Of a DNA stretch of 64,000 nucleotides, positions 22,812 through 35,290 are shown in pieces. Position 1 is the first letter of the stretch. Each line of letters starts with the position of its first letter. This DNA is from Neolentinus lepideus HHB14362 ss-1 (taxonomy: Eukaryota > Basidiomycota > Agaricomycetes > Gloeophyllales > Gloeophyllaceae). The stretch lies in NCBI GenBank assembly GCA_001632425.1, contig KV425560.1:294418-358417 (forward strand), given 5' to 3'. The position numbers were made by a program, and so were the translations under genes. The notes beneath the pieces are model-generated. The model did no database searches, was not told the DNA's origin, and worked only from the letters and a program-made list of their open reading frames with translations.

Positions 22812-24940
22812 TTACACCGCCCGTTGCAGCCTTTCCCCATCATCACATGTCCACAAAGGCTGTATTTCATCTACCACCGCCTGATTTTCAGGATTATCAT
22901 GTAGGAGGTTTCGCAGGCAAAATATAGCGTGTTCTCGCAAGACTGGCGTAAGGGCGTGTGAATAACGGTAGCGGCTCGATTTTCGTCCCGAAAACTTACA
23001 AGGATTCCTCTCGTCTACCACACACATGTTCATGATCACGGGTATTCCCTCGCAGGCACGAACACTGTCCTGCACGGATCGAGTTTCATGGCACAGAATG
23101 CCCATCAGACGCACTAAATCACGCTTGACGTATTCGAATCCAGGTGACTTGTTGCCGTGCGAGGTCGACGAGCCCACTGGTTTTCCGAAATTGATTCTGG
23201 GAAGGAAGAGGTCCAGTAGCCGCAGCGTCTCTAGATGGACAGAAAGCAGTGTCGGTAAGCCCAACTGAGCTGTGACACAAGGTTCGGGTGCACACCTACG
23301 AGAGTCATAACAACTTCAGGCTTCTGTGCCGTGCTCATGACATTAATGCGCTGCTGACTACTGTAGCCCATACCGCTGGACGCGGCTAGAGTAATGGTGA
23401 TTAAGCATTGTGATACTAGTACCAGGGCCTCGGAAACTCTTGGCAAGAGTAAGTCTAGTTCTTGTACCGACTTTTGCCGTGCCTCTGCGCTACTCGCATC
23501 AGACGGGGCTGACGAGTCCGATGAATTATTCTGGGAGACTTTTGACGCGTCGGGGAATTTTTTCTCCGCCTCTGGACCAAGGGCTTTGTGAATAGCATTT
23601 TGGGCATATCCGGAAAGTGCAGAGAAGGTGGAGAGAAGAAAGGGAGTCAGCTCGCTATGAAGTTGCGCATCCCGTTCGGCAACGGCAGATTGCAAATACG
23701 CATCGAGGAGCTTCAGCAGTGTCGTTTGATGCGGAGTGATTATTTCATCTTTACTATGTAACCTGATACTTAGAAGAAGTGATTTCAATTCGGGGTATTT
23801 AACTTACATTAGCAATTCTTTAAACAGCCTTGGTAGTTCACTGCACTCAATAACAGTTCTAAAAACGCTGTAACTAGCAGCACAGCAATTAATGGGAAAT
23901 GACTGAAGGAGGATAGTCCACAGACCCTACGTCAAAAATTGGGCTCTCGTCTTCTTGCTCGAATGTCTGACTAATCTGGTCCAGCAGGGCAATGTCCATC
24001 CGAAGCCCGAGGGGCGTGGCAACTAGCTCGGACCTACAGCATGCCGTGTCAGCTTTTCCCTCTTCTAATCAAACCAAACAAGCATTCCGTTACTTCACAC
24101 TTACACCCTATCCTTGTTCCTGGAAAGACAATTGAGGACCAGAATCACGCCAGGCAGGACGACGTCCTGCCGGTGGGATCCAAGGAGCCGTCTGCGAGGG
24201 TTTACCCCATCAACGACCCCGTGTATACCGAAACACAGAGTACTTGCATCAGAACATTCTCTTCCTCCGGAATTTCAAGGTAACTGCGCCAAAGACGACT
24301 AGAAAGTTCTTCGTTCGAAGTGACAAGGTTGCATAGTGTCTGTCCTAGCATGCGGGCAAGTGCAGCAGCTGTACGTCGTCTGAGTCAGGCAAAGGCTGTC
24401 AAAGGGAAATAGATTATGCTGACATGCTTCCTCTTGCAGAGCATAGTACGAAGTGTAGCGGTGGAGTAGGCGGCGGAGATCGGGCTCGATCTCCCTTGCG
24501 AAGGCATGACATGGCAATGTCAGCAGCTAGCGGTAATTCGGGAGAAATAGACTCACCACGCCCTATTCTGGTTATCTGAAACATTTGCGACGAGATTGCG
24601 AGTGAATTTAGCCAAGCTCAGGCATAGATCTTGTAAGCGGTCGTCGTCCGCCAGGAGGACGCTTGCCACGGTCGACCAAAGTTGCGTGAGGTGGGCCCAT
24701 ATGGGTGGCTGCTCGTCTCCCACAGACTGTCTGACAAATCATCGGAAGACGGAGAATCAGATACCGGTTGATGTTTCAGATACTGTTCAGGGTGCACCTT
24801 AACGTCGCATCGGTGGCTAATGCTCGAGCAAGAGTATCGAGGAAGGTTTCGATTTCGCCTGACTTCCCTGGATCCAGTGCATTTTCTGGTGTGCATATCT
24901 TACAGAAATTCTGGTTGTAGTAATCGACGGCAGCTGACAT
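22812..24940 (-). CDS. ATXN10/CTR86: Ataxin-10 homolog (Ctr86-like)
   Basis: Armadillo-like repeat protein of the ataxin-10 family, which includes yeast Ctr86; in fungi linked to cytokinesis and septation. The C-terminal family domain is clear: FEYVKRDLVRLMGILCHE, then VRACEGIPVIMNMCVVDERNP, then LREHAIFCLRNLLHDNPENQ, and the stop at 22812-22814. Upstream exons carry HSELTPFLLSTFSALSGYA and AEARQKSVQELDLLLPRV. The N-terminal exons include WSTVASVLLADDDRLQDLC followed by LAKFTRNLVANVSDNQNRAW. The ATG at 24940-24938 (MSAAVDYYNQNF) is the most reasonable start; an upstream exon cannot be excluded. The intron at 22943-22999 is 57 bases and stop-free. Total length is about 530 residues. Regions 23.8-24.5 kb need several small introns that I did not place exactly. 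Confidence 0.85.
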
Positions 24941-27010
24941 CTTGATGGCTTCAAGTGCAGACGCCGGATCCTGTTCAAACCTTCGCCAACTAACTCTAAC
25001 CACCGTGGGAACTGCACATGGACACTCGGGCGATATCGCAATTTTGATCGTCGCGTCTTCCGACTCTCTCCTTCAAGCTTCAAGGTAATGGCGGCCTCAG
25101 TTTAATGATTGTTGTTCGCTAGCTGTGCGGCCACTTGTCCTTGTACAAATACTGCCTTAAAATCATAGGATCCCTTTGGTTAATCCATCATGTTGCGCCG
25201 CAGCTTCTCCTGTGCGTCTCAGATTTCTGTAATCGCACCGCACGGCTCAGGACATTCATGACTTGCTTCCTCGAATAGCACTAAATGAAGAAGGATTTCG
25301 ATATGATCGCTCCCATGCGATTCCTGACGGTATCTAACGATCCCCCGATATCGCTAATTATACTAAACACGCGGCTTTACTCGATTCCTATTAACCAGAC
25401 TTTCGATAAGTAACAGTAAACTATATAGCCCCCTTGACTCCACTTATGCGACTGGTCGAAAACGGTCCCACAGTGCTATACCGTCTTCCTTACTTCTCTG
25501 CTCAGGGAGATCTTTGGTCTGGAATGCGAGTCCGGGATTGAACAATTAGAACGAATTCCTCACTTGTATATTATTCGCACATGGCCGTGCGCGGATCGGT
25601 ATGTGAAGGTCCTAATCGTGTTCCAGGTCTTCCTCTTTGGCTTTTGGTTTTTTCCCTAGACTTCTCTCTCCGCTCCTCACAACGCTCTCACAGAATCCAG
25701 GTTGTAAGAAGACGCGGTCCGCATTTTTTGTTCTCGTTCTCGTCGCCTAGTATTTGCTCCGGTGCTCTGGTGTCAAATTCTTCGAGCCGTTCCGCCGTAT
25801 ACATACGATCACGTCTCTTCCCTTTGCCTTTCCGCTATACATACTTCCAGATGCATAACCGCCTCCACTATGGCCCCGCTCTCGGGCTCGCCTGGTCGCT
25901 GGACTCGAAGCGCCTCCTTGGTCATGGCGCACTGACTGTCCTATGAGGCAAAGTTCGGTAGCGTTTAGCTGGATGTGGTGCTGGTGTCTTTTCTGATATA
26001 TGCTGCGCTTTCTTATGCTCGACGAAGATGTCCGGAAGCTGTCAGTCGTAGCTTGAATACCCGTTACTGTTCAAGCTACTTGTTCCGTCATGGTGCTGCA
26101 GCTGTGATGGACGTCGTCCTGGCTTCTATCTCCCCATTCAAGGAAGCATCTTGTCAGAGGGCTCGTGCATCCCGGACTTTAGCCCTCTGAATGATTGCTA
26201 ATTTGGATAGTAAGTACTTCACGGCACTGCCATATCATGCGTGGACAAGCGAATGTTGGAGCACCATTCTGTTATGCTTTGACGGTTGATGCTGCAATGC
26301 ACCTTCCAGACATGACGCAGTCGTAACGGACAACGATCGACGTGCTCTGGCTAATGGAAGCATCTTTATCTTCGTAGGACTTTCTGTGTCGAAGGGAATA
26401 ACTAGAACGCATGCGCCACAGCGTCCTTTGATCTGGGACTTCACTGCTCTGGTCTATCTGAATGCAGTCCGTGTCGCGGCGGGAGTCCCAGTTAGTACGT
26501 ATTGTAGTTAGTCAGCCGCTCAGAAAGCCTGTCTTATATTTGCTGCCTTTGTCTGTAATGTTCGTCTTCTCGGTAACTACACGCCTGGCGCAGATTTCGA
26601 AAATCGGGGTGCGGATCTCGCTTGTATGATGACTGCCCATTGTAAAGTTCTCACAATCCCCTCTCCAGTAAAAAGTTGACGTGGATTCTGGTAGTGCAAA
26701 AGTCAAATCGGTTGTAGCTTCTCTTTCCAGCGCACTGGAGATCAATTAACGTCGGTCGGAGTATCCTGTGTCCCACGCATTGCCAGAGGGGCAGTACCGA
26801 GGTCGCATCACACTTCAGTTATCCTTAACAGGACTCGCACAGCCTTTTTGTAGTTGCACTTCATCAGGGATGTCGGAGTGCTCGCGAACTCTGCGCCACA
26901 AGGCCAGCCACCAACGCCACCGCGACATTGCATCCAAAAGTGGCAACCGCGCCACCGCCGCATGCCAAACATTGGAATGGTCCGTGCGCAGCGCTCTCCC
27001 GCCCTCAGGC
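24941..27010. other. Long gene-poor stretch, about 2 kb
   Basis: No supportable gene. Between 25.45 and 26.75 kb on the plus strand short frames encode hydrophobic pieces (for example RYVKVLIVFQVFLFGFWFF in one frame, and LVRIVVSQPLRKPVLYLL), interrupted by stops. This may be a decayed multi-helix membrane protein gene, which is only an inference. The last part (26.8-27.0 kb) is the upstream region of the U2 gene. Confidence 0.4.
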
Positions 27011-27017
27011 TATATAA
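27011..27017 (+). promoter_or_regulatory. TATA box of the U2 snRNA gene
   Basis: TATATAA lies 27 bases before the predicted U2 start at 27038. This spacing fits a Pol II TATA element, consistent with Pol II transcription of U2 in fungi. Confidence 0.7.
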
Positions 27018-27037
27018 ACCAGCGGCCGACGTTCATG

Positions 27038-27224
27038 ATTCTTCACCACTCTGGCCTTTTGGCTTAGATCAAGTGTAGTATCTGTTCTTAATAGTTTAAC
27101 CACTATTATGAGGGCACCGCCCTCATTTTTGGTTATCTAATTTTTGCCGCCCTTGACCTTCGAGCTCTGCTTGCAACTCGGGGGCGTGATGACCTTGCTA
27201 CTGCACTACCGGCTTGTGTCGTCG
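27038..27224 (+). ncRNA. U2: U2 spliceosomal snRNA
   Basis: U2 pairs with the intron branch site in the spliceosome. The 5' part contains GGCCTTTTGGCTTAGATC and AAGTGTAGTATCTGTTC, nearly invariant in U2. The branch-site recognition sequence GTAGTA is at 27075-27080. Stem-loop IIa (AATAGT with ACTATT) and a perfect stem IIb (ATGAGGGC at 27108-27115 with GCCCTCAT at 27119-27126) follow. The Sm site AATTTTTG is at 27139-27146. A 3' hairpin with the loop region CTACTGCACTAC and the stem GATGAC/GTCGTC matches stem-loop IV. Length is about 187 bases, like other U2 RNAs. The 5' end is set by alignment with the S. pombe start ATTCTC; the 3' end is approximate. Confidence 0.95.
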
Positions 27225-27545
27225 GGGGATCTCCTGCTCTCTTTTCGCTGCTTGTCGTCTCACTATCAATTGATGGTGTAAAGCATTCAGCGAATAGATG
27301 TGCGATGAGACCTACTTCCTGGAATTTGATCTTTTTCCTGGTTTTTATTCAAGGGACTACTGTATCGCAGATGATACAGATGCATTTAGATGTAGGAAAG
27401 TGGTGCATATGATTGATATAATGCAAATAAGACTACTGCTAACAATTTGTATGTGATGGTTGCTACAACTTTTGGATCCAAATGTGTCTACATGGAAGGT
27501 CATTACAAAAATACAAGGAGTGATCCAGGTATAATGTCCAGACAA
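27225..27545. other. Region between U2 and the debranching enzyme
   Basis: About 320 bases with no gene seen. It holds the U2 3' flank and the 3' flank of the convergent debranching-enzyme gene. Confidence 0.6.
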
Positions 27546-30500
27546 TCATTTCAAACTGAGTTTGTGTACGGTCTCCAGAAAGTCAAGGATGCAACTTGAA
27601 CTCCACGCCTGCGTGTTGCATGAGTCATGGCAGTACGCACCGTCCTTATTAGTGAGTTCTGGTAGCCCAGCCCAAGGATCGTTTTGGACATGACGGCGCA
27701 TCGTAAGGAGATGGCGGTACAGATAGTGCAGCGTCTCGGTTGGATCCTGTCGCCGGCGCGGGTCAGTGGACATCATGACGTTGGAAGGAAAATGTACAGA
27801 CCTCCCTACCGGTCCCAACCCGGGTGTCAAAGTGCAAGTACGCTCGAAGGAAGTAGCCCAGAGGCCACCCCCACTCCGGACCCTGAACGATCATGAGCAT
27901 CGAACAGCTAACCCCGAGAATGCCGACGAACCTGATGATAATTCAGACCTTTTGCTATCGCGGCGTCGGTCGAATCATTGGAGTTATCGTAGTAAGGGCG
28001 GTATTGCATGTCACTAGGATCCAGCGTCTTCATGCCCAGAGGTGCTCGCAGAACTTTATCCGCTAGTTTCAAGGCACCCAGAGCGTGCTGCTCGTCGAAA
28101 AGCTCCGGCGCAACCGTCATCGCGATTGGGAAGTTGGCACGGAATTGGTAGTCAGACCATTCTCTCCCGGGTCCGGACCCATACACATCCTTATAGATCC
28201 CGCGACGATTGATGATACTAGGGTTAACGTTGTACTTTGCGTCGTCGGCCGAGTCTAACGACGCACATAGGCTCCTTGAATGTCTGATCGGATATAATGC
28301 GACTCACCCAGTGGGACGTAGTAACATTGCTCGAATGATGCCTGGATCAGGTTGGACCATTCTTTGTATGTTACTAGTCTTTGCTTCCCGTCAACTGTGC
28401 ATGTTGTGAGTGGAAAGATTTAGATACCGTCCTTGTCTAGGACTTACTCTCGGCTTTGACGCCCTTGAACGGGAATTTACCGGCAGTCGAAAGCTCATCC
28501 AGCCAGCGCAAGGTGCTCTTGAGTAGCCCAGTGATTTCGATTGGTGCGCCGTCCCTTGGCGTGCCGGGAACCCCCTTAGTGCCCGCGCGCTGCGATTCAC
28601 CCATCTTGTCCATCCAGGTGCCACAGTTGTGCTGATTGCCCCCGAAGATCAATCCAGTCGTCCAGTCAACGTCAATGTCGATGTTGAAGCCTTCATCCTT
28701 CATCTGCATGTCGAGATTTGGGCCAGCGTTGTACTCTCGGAAATGGATGCCGTCTGCGTGACGCTGCAGGATCTCCTGGATGATCTCAGCAATAGTGCTT
28801 GAGTAGGCGTACGCTTGAGAATCGTTCCAGGGAACCCATGTGTCGTCCTTCGGGAACCTTCTCTTCACAGACTCTGAGAGAATTGACAGTCCATCCGGAG
28901 CACTAAGCACGTAGTCCTGAATGTTTTGAAGCATCCACCAAGGGGAGTCACGGGAGTTGTATCTGCAAAGCGTGGCGGTCAGGAGAGATGGCTACACAAC
29001 ATGCAATGACTCACCTCGGAGTGCGAATGGAGTCCAGCAAGTTGGGAATCAAACCGTGCTTCAAGGTAGACGCGAACGCCAGGATATGCTTCTTCGCACC
29101 CTCAAAATTCCCCGTAGTCAAGAACAAGCCACGCAGAGAGATAAACACGTCACGACCCCAGCATCGAGCCCATCCCGTCGTGAAATGGGGGAGACCGGCG
29201 GCCAACGAAGGTGTGATCTTGCCAGGGTCCAGAGACGCAGACTGTACCATGCCATGCATCTGTATTGAACATAGGGAAAGATCTTGCGTGAATGAATGTC
29301 CCGACGAGACAAACTCAGAGCACTGTTCAATGGCCACACGACGAGCAGCCTTGTAAGCGGTGGAAATGACGAGTGCAAAGTACTTCGGTCGCAAGTGGTT
29401 AGGCACGCTGGCCTTGATTCGGTCGAACCGTTCCTTCAGCCAGAGAGCAGGCTTAGCCAGCGCGGGAAAATTGTCAACTTGCCTAGACCAACTTAAGAAA
29501 GCAAATCGTGAATTTCAACAAGAGACACCGCACCTGGCAAGGCGTGTGTGAACATAATCCAACGCCCACGAACCCTCACGCAAGTGCCCACACAAGGCAT
29601 GGCCCAAATCATTGTAGCGCATAATGTGTCGTAGAGGATGCATCCATCCCTCCAAGCCACAGTAGACAAGAGCAGCCATACCTGGAACAGCATACGTGCC
29701 AATCTCGCCCAGTGTCGCATCTCGTTCTTCATCTTCGCAACGATATAGGACGACGTTGAGATCCACAAGACTGAGCTCAGAGAAGGCCTTGTCCACATCA
29801 GCCACGCAGAACGCGTCCAAGCCTGCATCATACTCCTGCATCTGTGTCTCGAACAGCATGATACTTCCAGGAGGAAAATAGTCGGGCACGATAATCTCAG
29901 CGAAGGGCCCCTCACCGTCCAGGCCTTGAGGCACCACAACAGGCGGTATTTCAGTGATCTTGCCGGATATTCCGCGGAGTGTCGTCTCGTCCGACTGGTC
30001 CTTGTAAGACTCGAAGTCGATGATGGCTCCGTAGACGAATTTGGCCCGGATGCGACGAAGCTTCTGAGGACCAACTTCAAAAGCTGTGTCAGTATGACGG
30101 ACCTCAGATATGTGGGCGAGACCCACTGTAACCGCGATCCTTTGAACCCTTCTGGAATGACTGATGTGCAACGAGTAGATAACCCTTCTGCGTCCCGGGA
30201 TGAATTCGGTGCAACAGGATATACTAGGAGTATGCTGTGTCGGTATCCAACACAAGGCCAAACGGACAAGAAAAACTCACATCATTCTCCTGATGAACGT
30301 GGCCCTCAACATACCCACCGAGCACCATCTCCATCCTCAAATGGTTCAGCAAACGCTTAACCTTTGCAATACCGCTGTTCTCCCCAAGTCCAGAAATCTC
30401 GTATCGCCGCTTCTCATGCACAAGGTTCAAGAGTTTAGGATAGAGATCATCGAAGCCCTTAACAGACCCGATGGCAGAATACGAGAAGGTGACAAGCGCT

Positions 30501-33060
30501 CCTGTAGCGAGAGTGTCCTCGGCCGAACGCTTGTCCAGGTATGACTCATTGTCGTGCGTCAAATCATACAGTAATGCATGAGGCTTGGACCCATAGAGTG
30601 GTATGACAACGCATGGACGGGCGGGACCTTTGCCAGTTGGGGGTGGTAGTTCCTCGGTGCTGGTCAAGCAAGCCGAGTCCATTGACCCTAGACAACGCGT
30701 TAATCGGCTGATATTTGGTGCCAACAAAGTACCGCACTTACCGATGGGTTTACCAAGCCCATAGCTATACAACAACCTTGAACTCTCCTTCGGATCCCAC
30801 GCATTCCCCATCTCCCTAATCAGACTGTTCAACCCCAACCTGCTCACGAAAACCTTATCCGTATCCTCACTTCCCGTAAACAACTCCGCGCATACATACA
30901 AATTCGGGTTCACCACGCGCGCCGCATCAAGCAGCGTAACCCCGACATGCAGTGGGGTAGAGTGACAGTTATCTATGCGGAAGCCATCGAACGTCGCAGC
31001 GAGAGACGTGACATAGCTCGTCATGTACTCCCACAACCATGGGTTGGACTCGGGGCTATCGCCGTACCGGAGCTTGACACAGTCACCCCAGACGATGACT
31101 TCGCGGCGGATGTACGCTTTCGAGGGGAGGAGCGCAAAGTTGTGTAACGGGTCGGCGTTCCATATCCAGCCGTTATTGGCGAGGGAGTAGACGAAAGTAT
31201 CAGCATCAGGCGTCGGCGCGAGACGAGTGAAGTAAGGCTCTACCAGAGGGGACCTATGGCAAGTCGTTAGAAACGATCAACTACAAAGAAAGATGAACAT
31301 ACTCTCGTGATATCTCCCCCAGCTTAGGACCGTGCTCGTCCAATCTAGTGTACTTGATTCTGTTCTTGATGCTATCCAACGCAGTCTTAGTATCCTCCTC
31401 CCATTCCTGGTACAACGGCACGTTCAACACATCCACAACTCGGACCCACGCATCGGCGAGCGCATCGGCATTGTCGCCCAACTCGGTAAAGGCAGCCTTC
31501 ACCACACCAGCTGCGAAGGAGCCGTTGACCTTGACGCCAAAGCGTCCGACAAATTTACCGAGGCCCTCGACCTTACCAAGCGAGCGAACAGTCTCAGCTA
31601 GCTCCACCGCGGACTTTCCGGTCAACGAAGAGCCTTGCCACTCCGAGACGGTGCCGCTCGCAAGGGCCTCCCTCGCAGCAGATCGCTCCCTGTTAACGTC
31701 AAGGACATAGTACTGCCAGAGGTTCAAGCCTTTAATCTTCTGGTGGAGCGCGCTGACGAGGTTCTCGATGTCATCCCAGGAGGTGATGCGGGAGGGGAGA
31801 CCCTCGGAGGCGAGGTTGGCAGAGAATTCAATGATGGCTGTGTCTAATTCCAAGGCGGGCGCCATATGAGGCGTATTTGCGGGACTGTAACCTTCATGAA
31901 AGGCAATGTCAGTTTTATATCTCAAGACGGACAGGACAACGTACCGGCTTCGGGATGTTCCACCAACCATTTACTATCGTTTGCTGTATGGTTCAAAACA
32001 ACGTCGGTAAGGCCGAGAAGGCCGTATTCCTCCTTCGCCACCTTCAAGATTTCTTTAACTTTCGCCTTGCCGCCGTCGCTCTCCTTTTCCACTTCTTTCT
32101 TACCGCCCGTGAACATAGCCGGGTCGTAGCTGAGCTGATTCCTGATTGAATAGGGGCTATCACTCTCGCCTCTCTCTTGTAAAGGCGTCCAATGCAGCAT
32201 ATTGTACCCTCTGTCCCTAGCTTCTTCGAAAGACTTGGACCACTCGGACATGGTACCCATCCATTTCGATACAACAGTTAGGATGGAAAGACTGTCGAGG
32301 GGAAGGTTGACGTAGTTGGACTTGAGAACAGCACCGCCTTCAGAGGGGGACAAAGGCGTGCCAGTAGACGACAAAATGGGTGCACGCTCCTTGATCCAGA
32401 GTAACGGATCGATGTTGAAATATCCTTCACGACCTTTCACTCTGGAGCCCGGTTCATCTCCATCGTACTCCACCCAATACGCGAATGCACCAGCATGAGA
32501 GATCGGAAGGTCGACCTGAATCGGCTTGGAGATGTTTGTAGGCAGTCTAAAGGATGAATGATATGAGCACATGTTTCGCGAGATATCACATCAATACATA
32601 CTTTCTTTCTACGAAACGATCTCTGCTAAATCTCCCGCCATCTAAAGGAAAATTGGTCCTGAAGACACCGTTTTTCGAGGCTGGAGTACCGGCGTCTAGG
32701 GTTACGCGGAGGATGTAAGGGATTTCCGCAGGAGGAAGGCGCAAATACTATACAAGCGCATATAGTTCAGTATTTAACGGGTAAGCGATCGGTCTCAACT
32801 GATTTATCCTTGTCAGGTCCGCCGTCAGGATCCAAACGGAGCTCGAAGACACGTATGGGCTGGTCGGCTGCGATTGGGGCGAACTCGAAAAACTCGATGC
32901 CCTCATCGGCAGGTGTCTTAGGAGTTTTCGTTGATGTGGGCGACGACCCGGCGGACGACGAACCGCCATTCGTCGGGATCTTGACCTTCGGACCCGGGAT
33001 GTTTTTGAGTCTGCTTCCTGTTTGCTTGGCCGCGCGGGCAGTTTTGGATTTGGGGGCCAT
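27546..33060 (-). CDS. GDB1: Glycogen debranching enzyme
   Basis: Bifunctional cytosolic enzyme with 4-alpha-glucanotransferase and amylo-1,6-glucosidase activities, needed to degrade glycogen branches. Exon 1 starts MAPKSKTARAAKQTG at 33060; the family region begins at YLRLPPAEIPYILRVTLDAG. The transferase half shows GYNMLHWTPLQERG, LGLTDVVLNHTANDSKWL, DGFRIDNCHSTPLHVG (nucleophile Asp, about 30.96 kb) and VCAELFTGSED (acid/base Glu). The glucosidase half shows RCWGRDVFISLRGLFL (catalytic Asp, about 29.15 kb). The C-terminus has NDPWAGLPELTNKDGAYCHD and SCNTQAWSSSCILDFLE before TGA (27546-27548). About 1,500 residues are expected from the span. Many short introns interrupt it, including ones near 28.4, 29.0, 29.5, 30.7 and 31.3 kb. 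Confidence 0.95.
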
Positions 33061-33599
33061 GGCGGGGGAGGAAAAAGAGTGGGGGTTGCGTATTGGGGAG
33101 ATGTCGGTCTTTATAGCATCGAGCAGTCGCGACCCGTGAAATGTTCAGACGCGTCTCTCGTGCGTTGACGTCACCTCGTCACATTACCGTTTCTAGCAAA
33201 CCCATTGCCACTTCCATCATCACGTGGATCATCAGCATTCATTTGGTCACTAGTGAATTCTGAACATCGAGTATGCATTATTCCCAACATCATCAGAAAA
33301 ACTCGGGTCGCTTGATTATGATACAGGTGCATTATCCTCCACGCCCCGAGTAATTTAGGGGGCAACGGATCGGGAACTCAAGTCGTGCATCAAGAACAAA
33401 GATCAACAAGTACTTTATCCGTTTCGAGACCTATTCTCTTCAGAGAACTCGATACAGAACTTGATACGCTCTCAAGGGCAGTGAGTCTGGGGAACAAATC
33501 TAGATCGTACCGTGACGTGACTTTGCACAGCGTCACAGGCACGGGTCAAGCCGGCGGCAATGAGTTGGCATAGGCTGTCTGCCACACTCTAATCGCGAC
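33061..33599. other. Divergent promoter region, GDB1 and SGF73
   Basis: 539 bases between two divergent start codons. No gene recognised; short frames only. Confidence 0.6.
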
Positions 33600-34748
33600 A
33601 TGGCGCTCAAATTAAAGCCTGCCCCATCATCCTCTGCCTTCTCCTGGGACACCGCGTCTGAAGCCTCGTACTCCGATGTTGCCTCAGCGCCCTCGCCACC
33701 CACAGCATGGCTGTCTGCCCGAGACATGAAGGTGTTTGGGTCAGAGCCGCTCAAACCAGAAGTCGGCGTCGTCAAGTGCAAAGAGTGTGCCAAGCCCGTG
33801 CTACAGAGCTCTGCTGCCGATCATGCAGGTTGGTGTTCATCCAATGCCATGTGTGCTTCACGACTTAGGTAGCCCAGACAACTGCAAGCGGATACAGAAC
33901 GAGGAGGCAAAGAAAGCAGGCAAGGGCACGGTGGGAGAGTTAGGTATGCCACACCACAACCATAATGCGCAGCGGCGAATTTTATCCTTCAATCAGAGAG
34001 CCCAAAGAAAGGGAAGAAGCGGAAAGTAGATGAAGTGGAATCACCGGAAGACCTCAACGCCCCCAAGAAGAAGAAACCCACAACAAAGGTGGCAAAGGGC
34101 CGCTTCAAGGGACCCGTCGATTACGACAAACAGTGCGGTGTTATCAACGACAAGGGGCTTCCTTGCTCCCGTTCCCTCACCTGCAAATCGCACTCCATGG
34201 GCGCTAAACGCGCTGTCCAGGGGCGGTCTAAAGGCTACGACGAACTCTTATTAGACTGGAATCGTGCGAATAATCCTAACTGGGTCGAGCCCGTCAAGCG
34301 GGAGACAAAGCAAGAGCGGAAGGAGAAGAAAGAGAAAGAGAAAGCAGAAAAGAAGCGCCTCGCTATGGAAGCTGCCGTCGCTGCGGGGATCGACCTCACG
34401 AAGAAGGGAGCCACTGGGACTGGCACAAAGAAGGGCAAGAAGTCGGCTGCAGCTGCTGCAGCAGCAGCAGCCTCATCCGCTGCTGCCGCCGCCGCCGATG
34501 GCGAGGATGTCTACGAGAATCTGGACGATATTGACTCGGAAGCCGAGCTTGACACCCTTGTCCGCTCGGTGCGGGCAGGCTACGATAAGGGTATCATCGG
34601 ACAGCCTCTGGCGCTGCCATATGATGCTGGTTCCTGGTTTGTCGCAAGGCGAGAGCGGTTAAGGAATTGCAGAGATCTGCTGGCCAATGCGTTGAATGCG
34701 AGGAGTTCTATCGCTGCAGGAGTCGCCGGGGCGGGCAGAATAGGCTGA
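33600..34748 (+). CDS. SGF73: SAGA-associated factor 73 (ataxin-7 type)
   Basis: Sgf73 anchors the histone H2B deubiquitinase module to SAGA in the nucleus. The N-terminal exon starts [12 protein letters not shown] and includes the zinc motif [19 protein letters not shown], completed after an intron by [15 protein letters not shown] (Cys-Cys-His-Cys). A Lys-rich linker precedes the SCA7 domain at about residues 135-185: [51 protein letters not shown] charged Lys/Glu coil and an Ala-rich run (34.45-34.5 kb, GCA/GCT/GCC codons) follow, then an ordered tail with [18 protein letters not shown]. The stop is at 34746-34748. Two introns lie near 33.83-33.88 and 33.94-34.0 kb. Confidence 0.92.
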
Positions 34749-35290
34749 TTGGAAGCTCGCCTTCTCTTAGGCTTTATGTTGTGAGTATACTCAAGTGCGT
34801 CTAACCTTTGTCTCATGCCGCGCGTAGTCTTTCTGGGACTTTATCAATTATCTGGGATGCTTTTAGTTTACGTTTCTACCTAAATTATTGTAGGGGCTTG
34901 TGTATTTTTATGCTATGTAAAGCCTACATTCCGTCATCTCCAGCAGGAAATAGCATGACTGGTTTTGTCAACCTTGGTCCGGAGGGTGTCATATGTTATG
35001 TTCCAGCAGCGAGCGCAGGTCGGCCCGAACCTCCCTCATGCATCGTTTGCCCTAAAAAACCAGACATAACGCGACCTCGTCGGCCGGCAGTGCAATGAGA
35101 AAGCTTCTTTCCACAGCAACATTAATGTCGCTCTATCAGTGATGAGGTTTGCATTTCATATGTCACGCTGAGCATTGCCTCTCCGTCTCGGAGACGAGAG
35201 AGTTGCATATAGCCCGAGGTCGAGGTATGTCATATCAAGACTCTCTTACGTGGAACACTCGTATCATCCTTGAATCCAAAGCTCACTCCG
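34749..35290. other. Intergenic, SGF73 to orphan gene
   Basis: No recognised gene. A plus frame at 34808-35098 is probably 3' untranslated sequence of SGF73. Confidence 0.55.
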
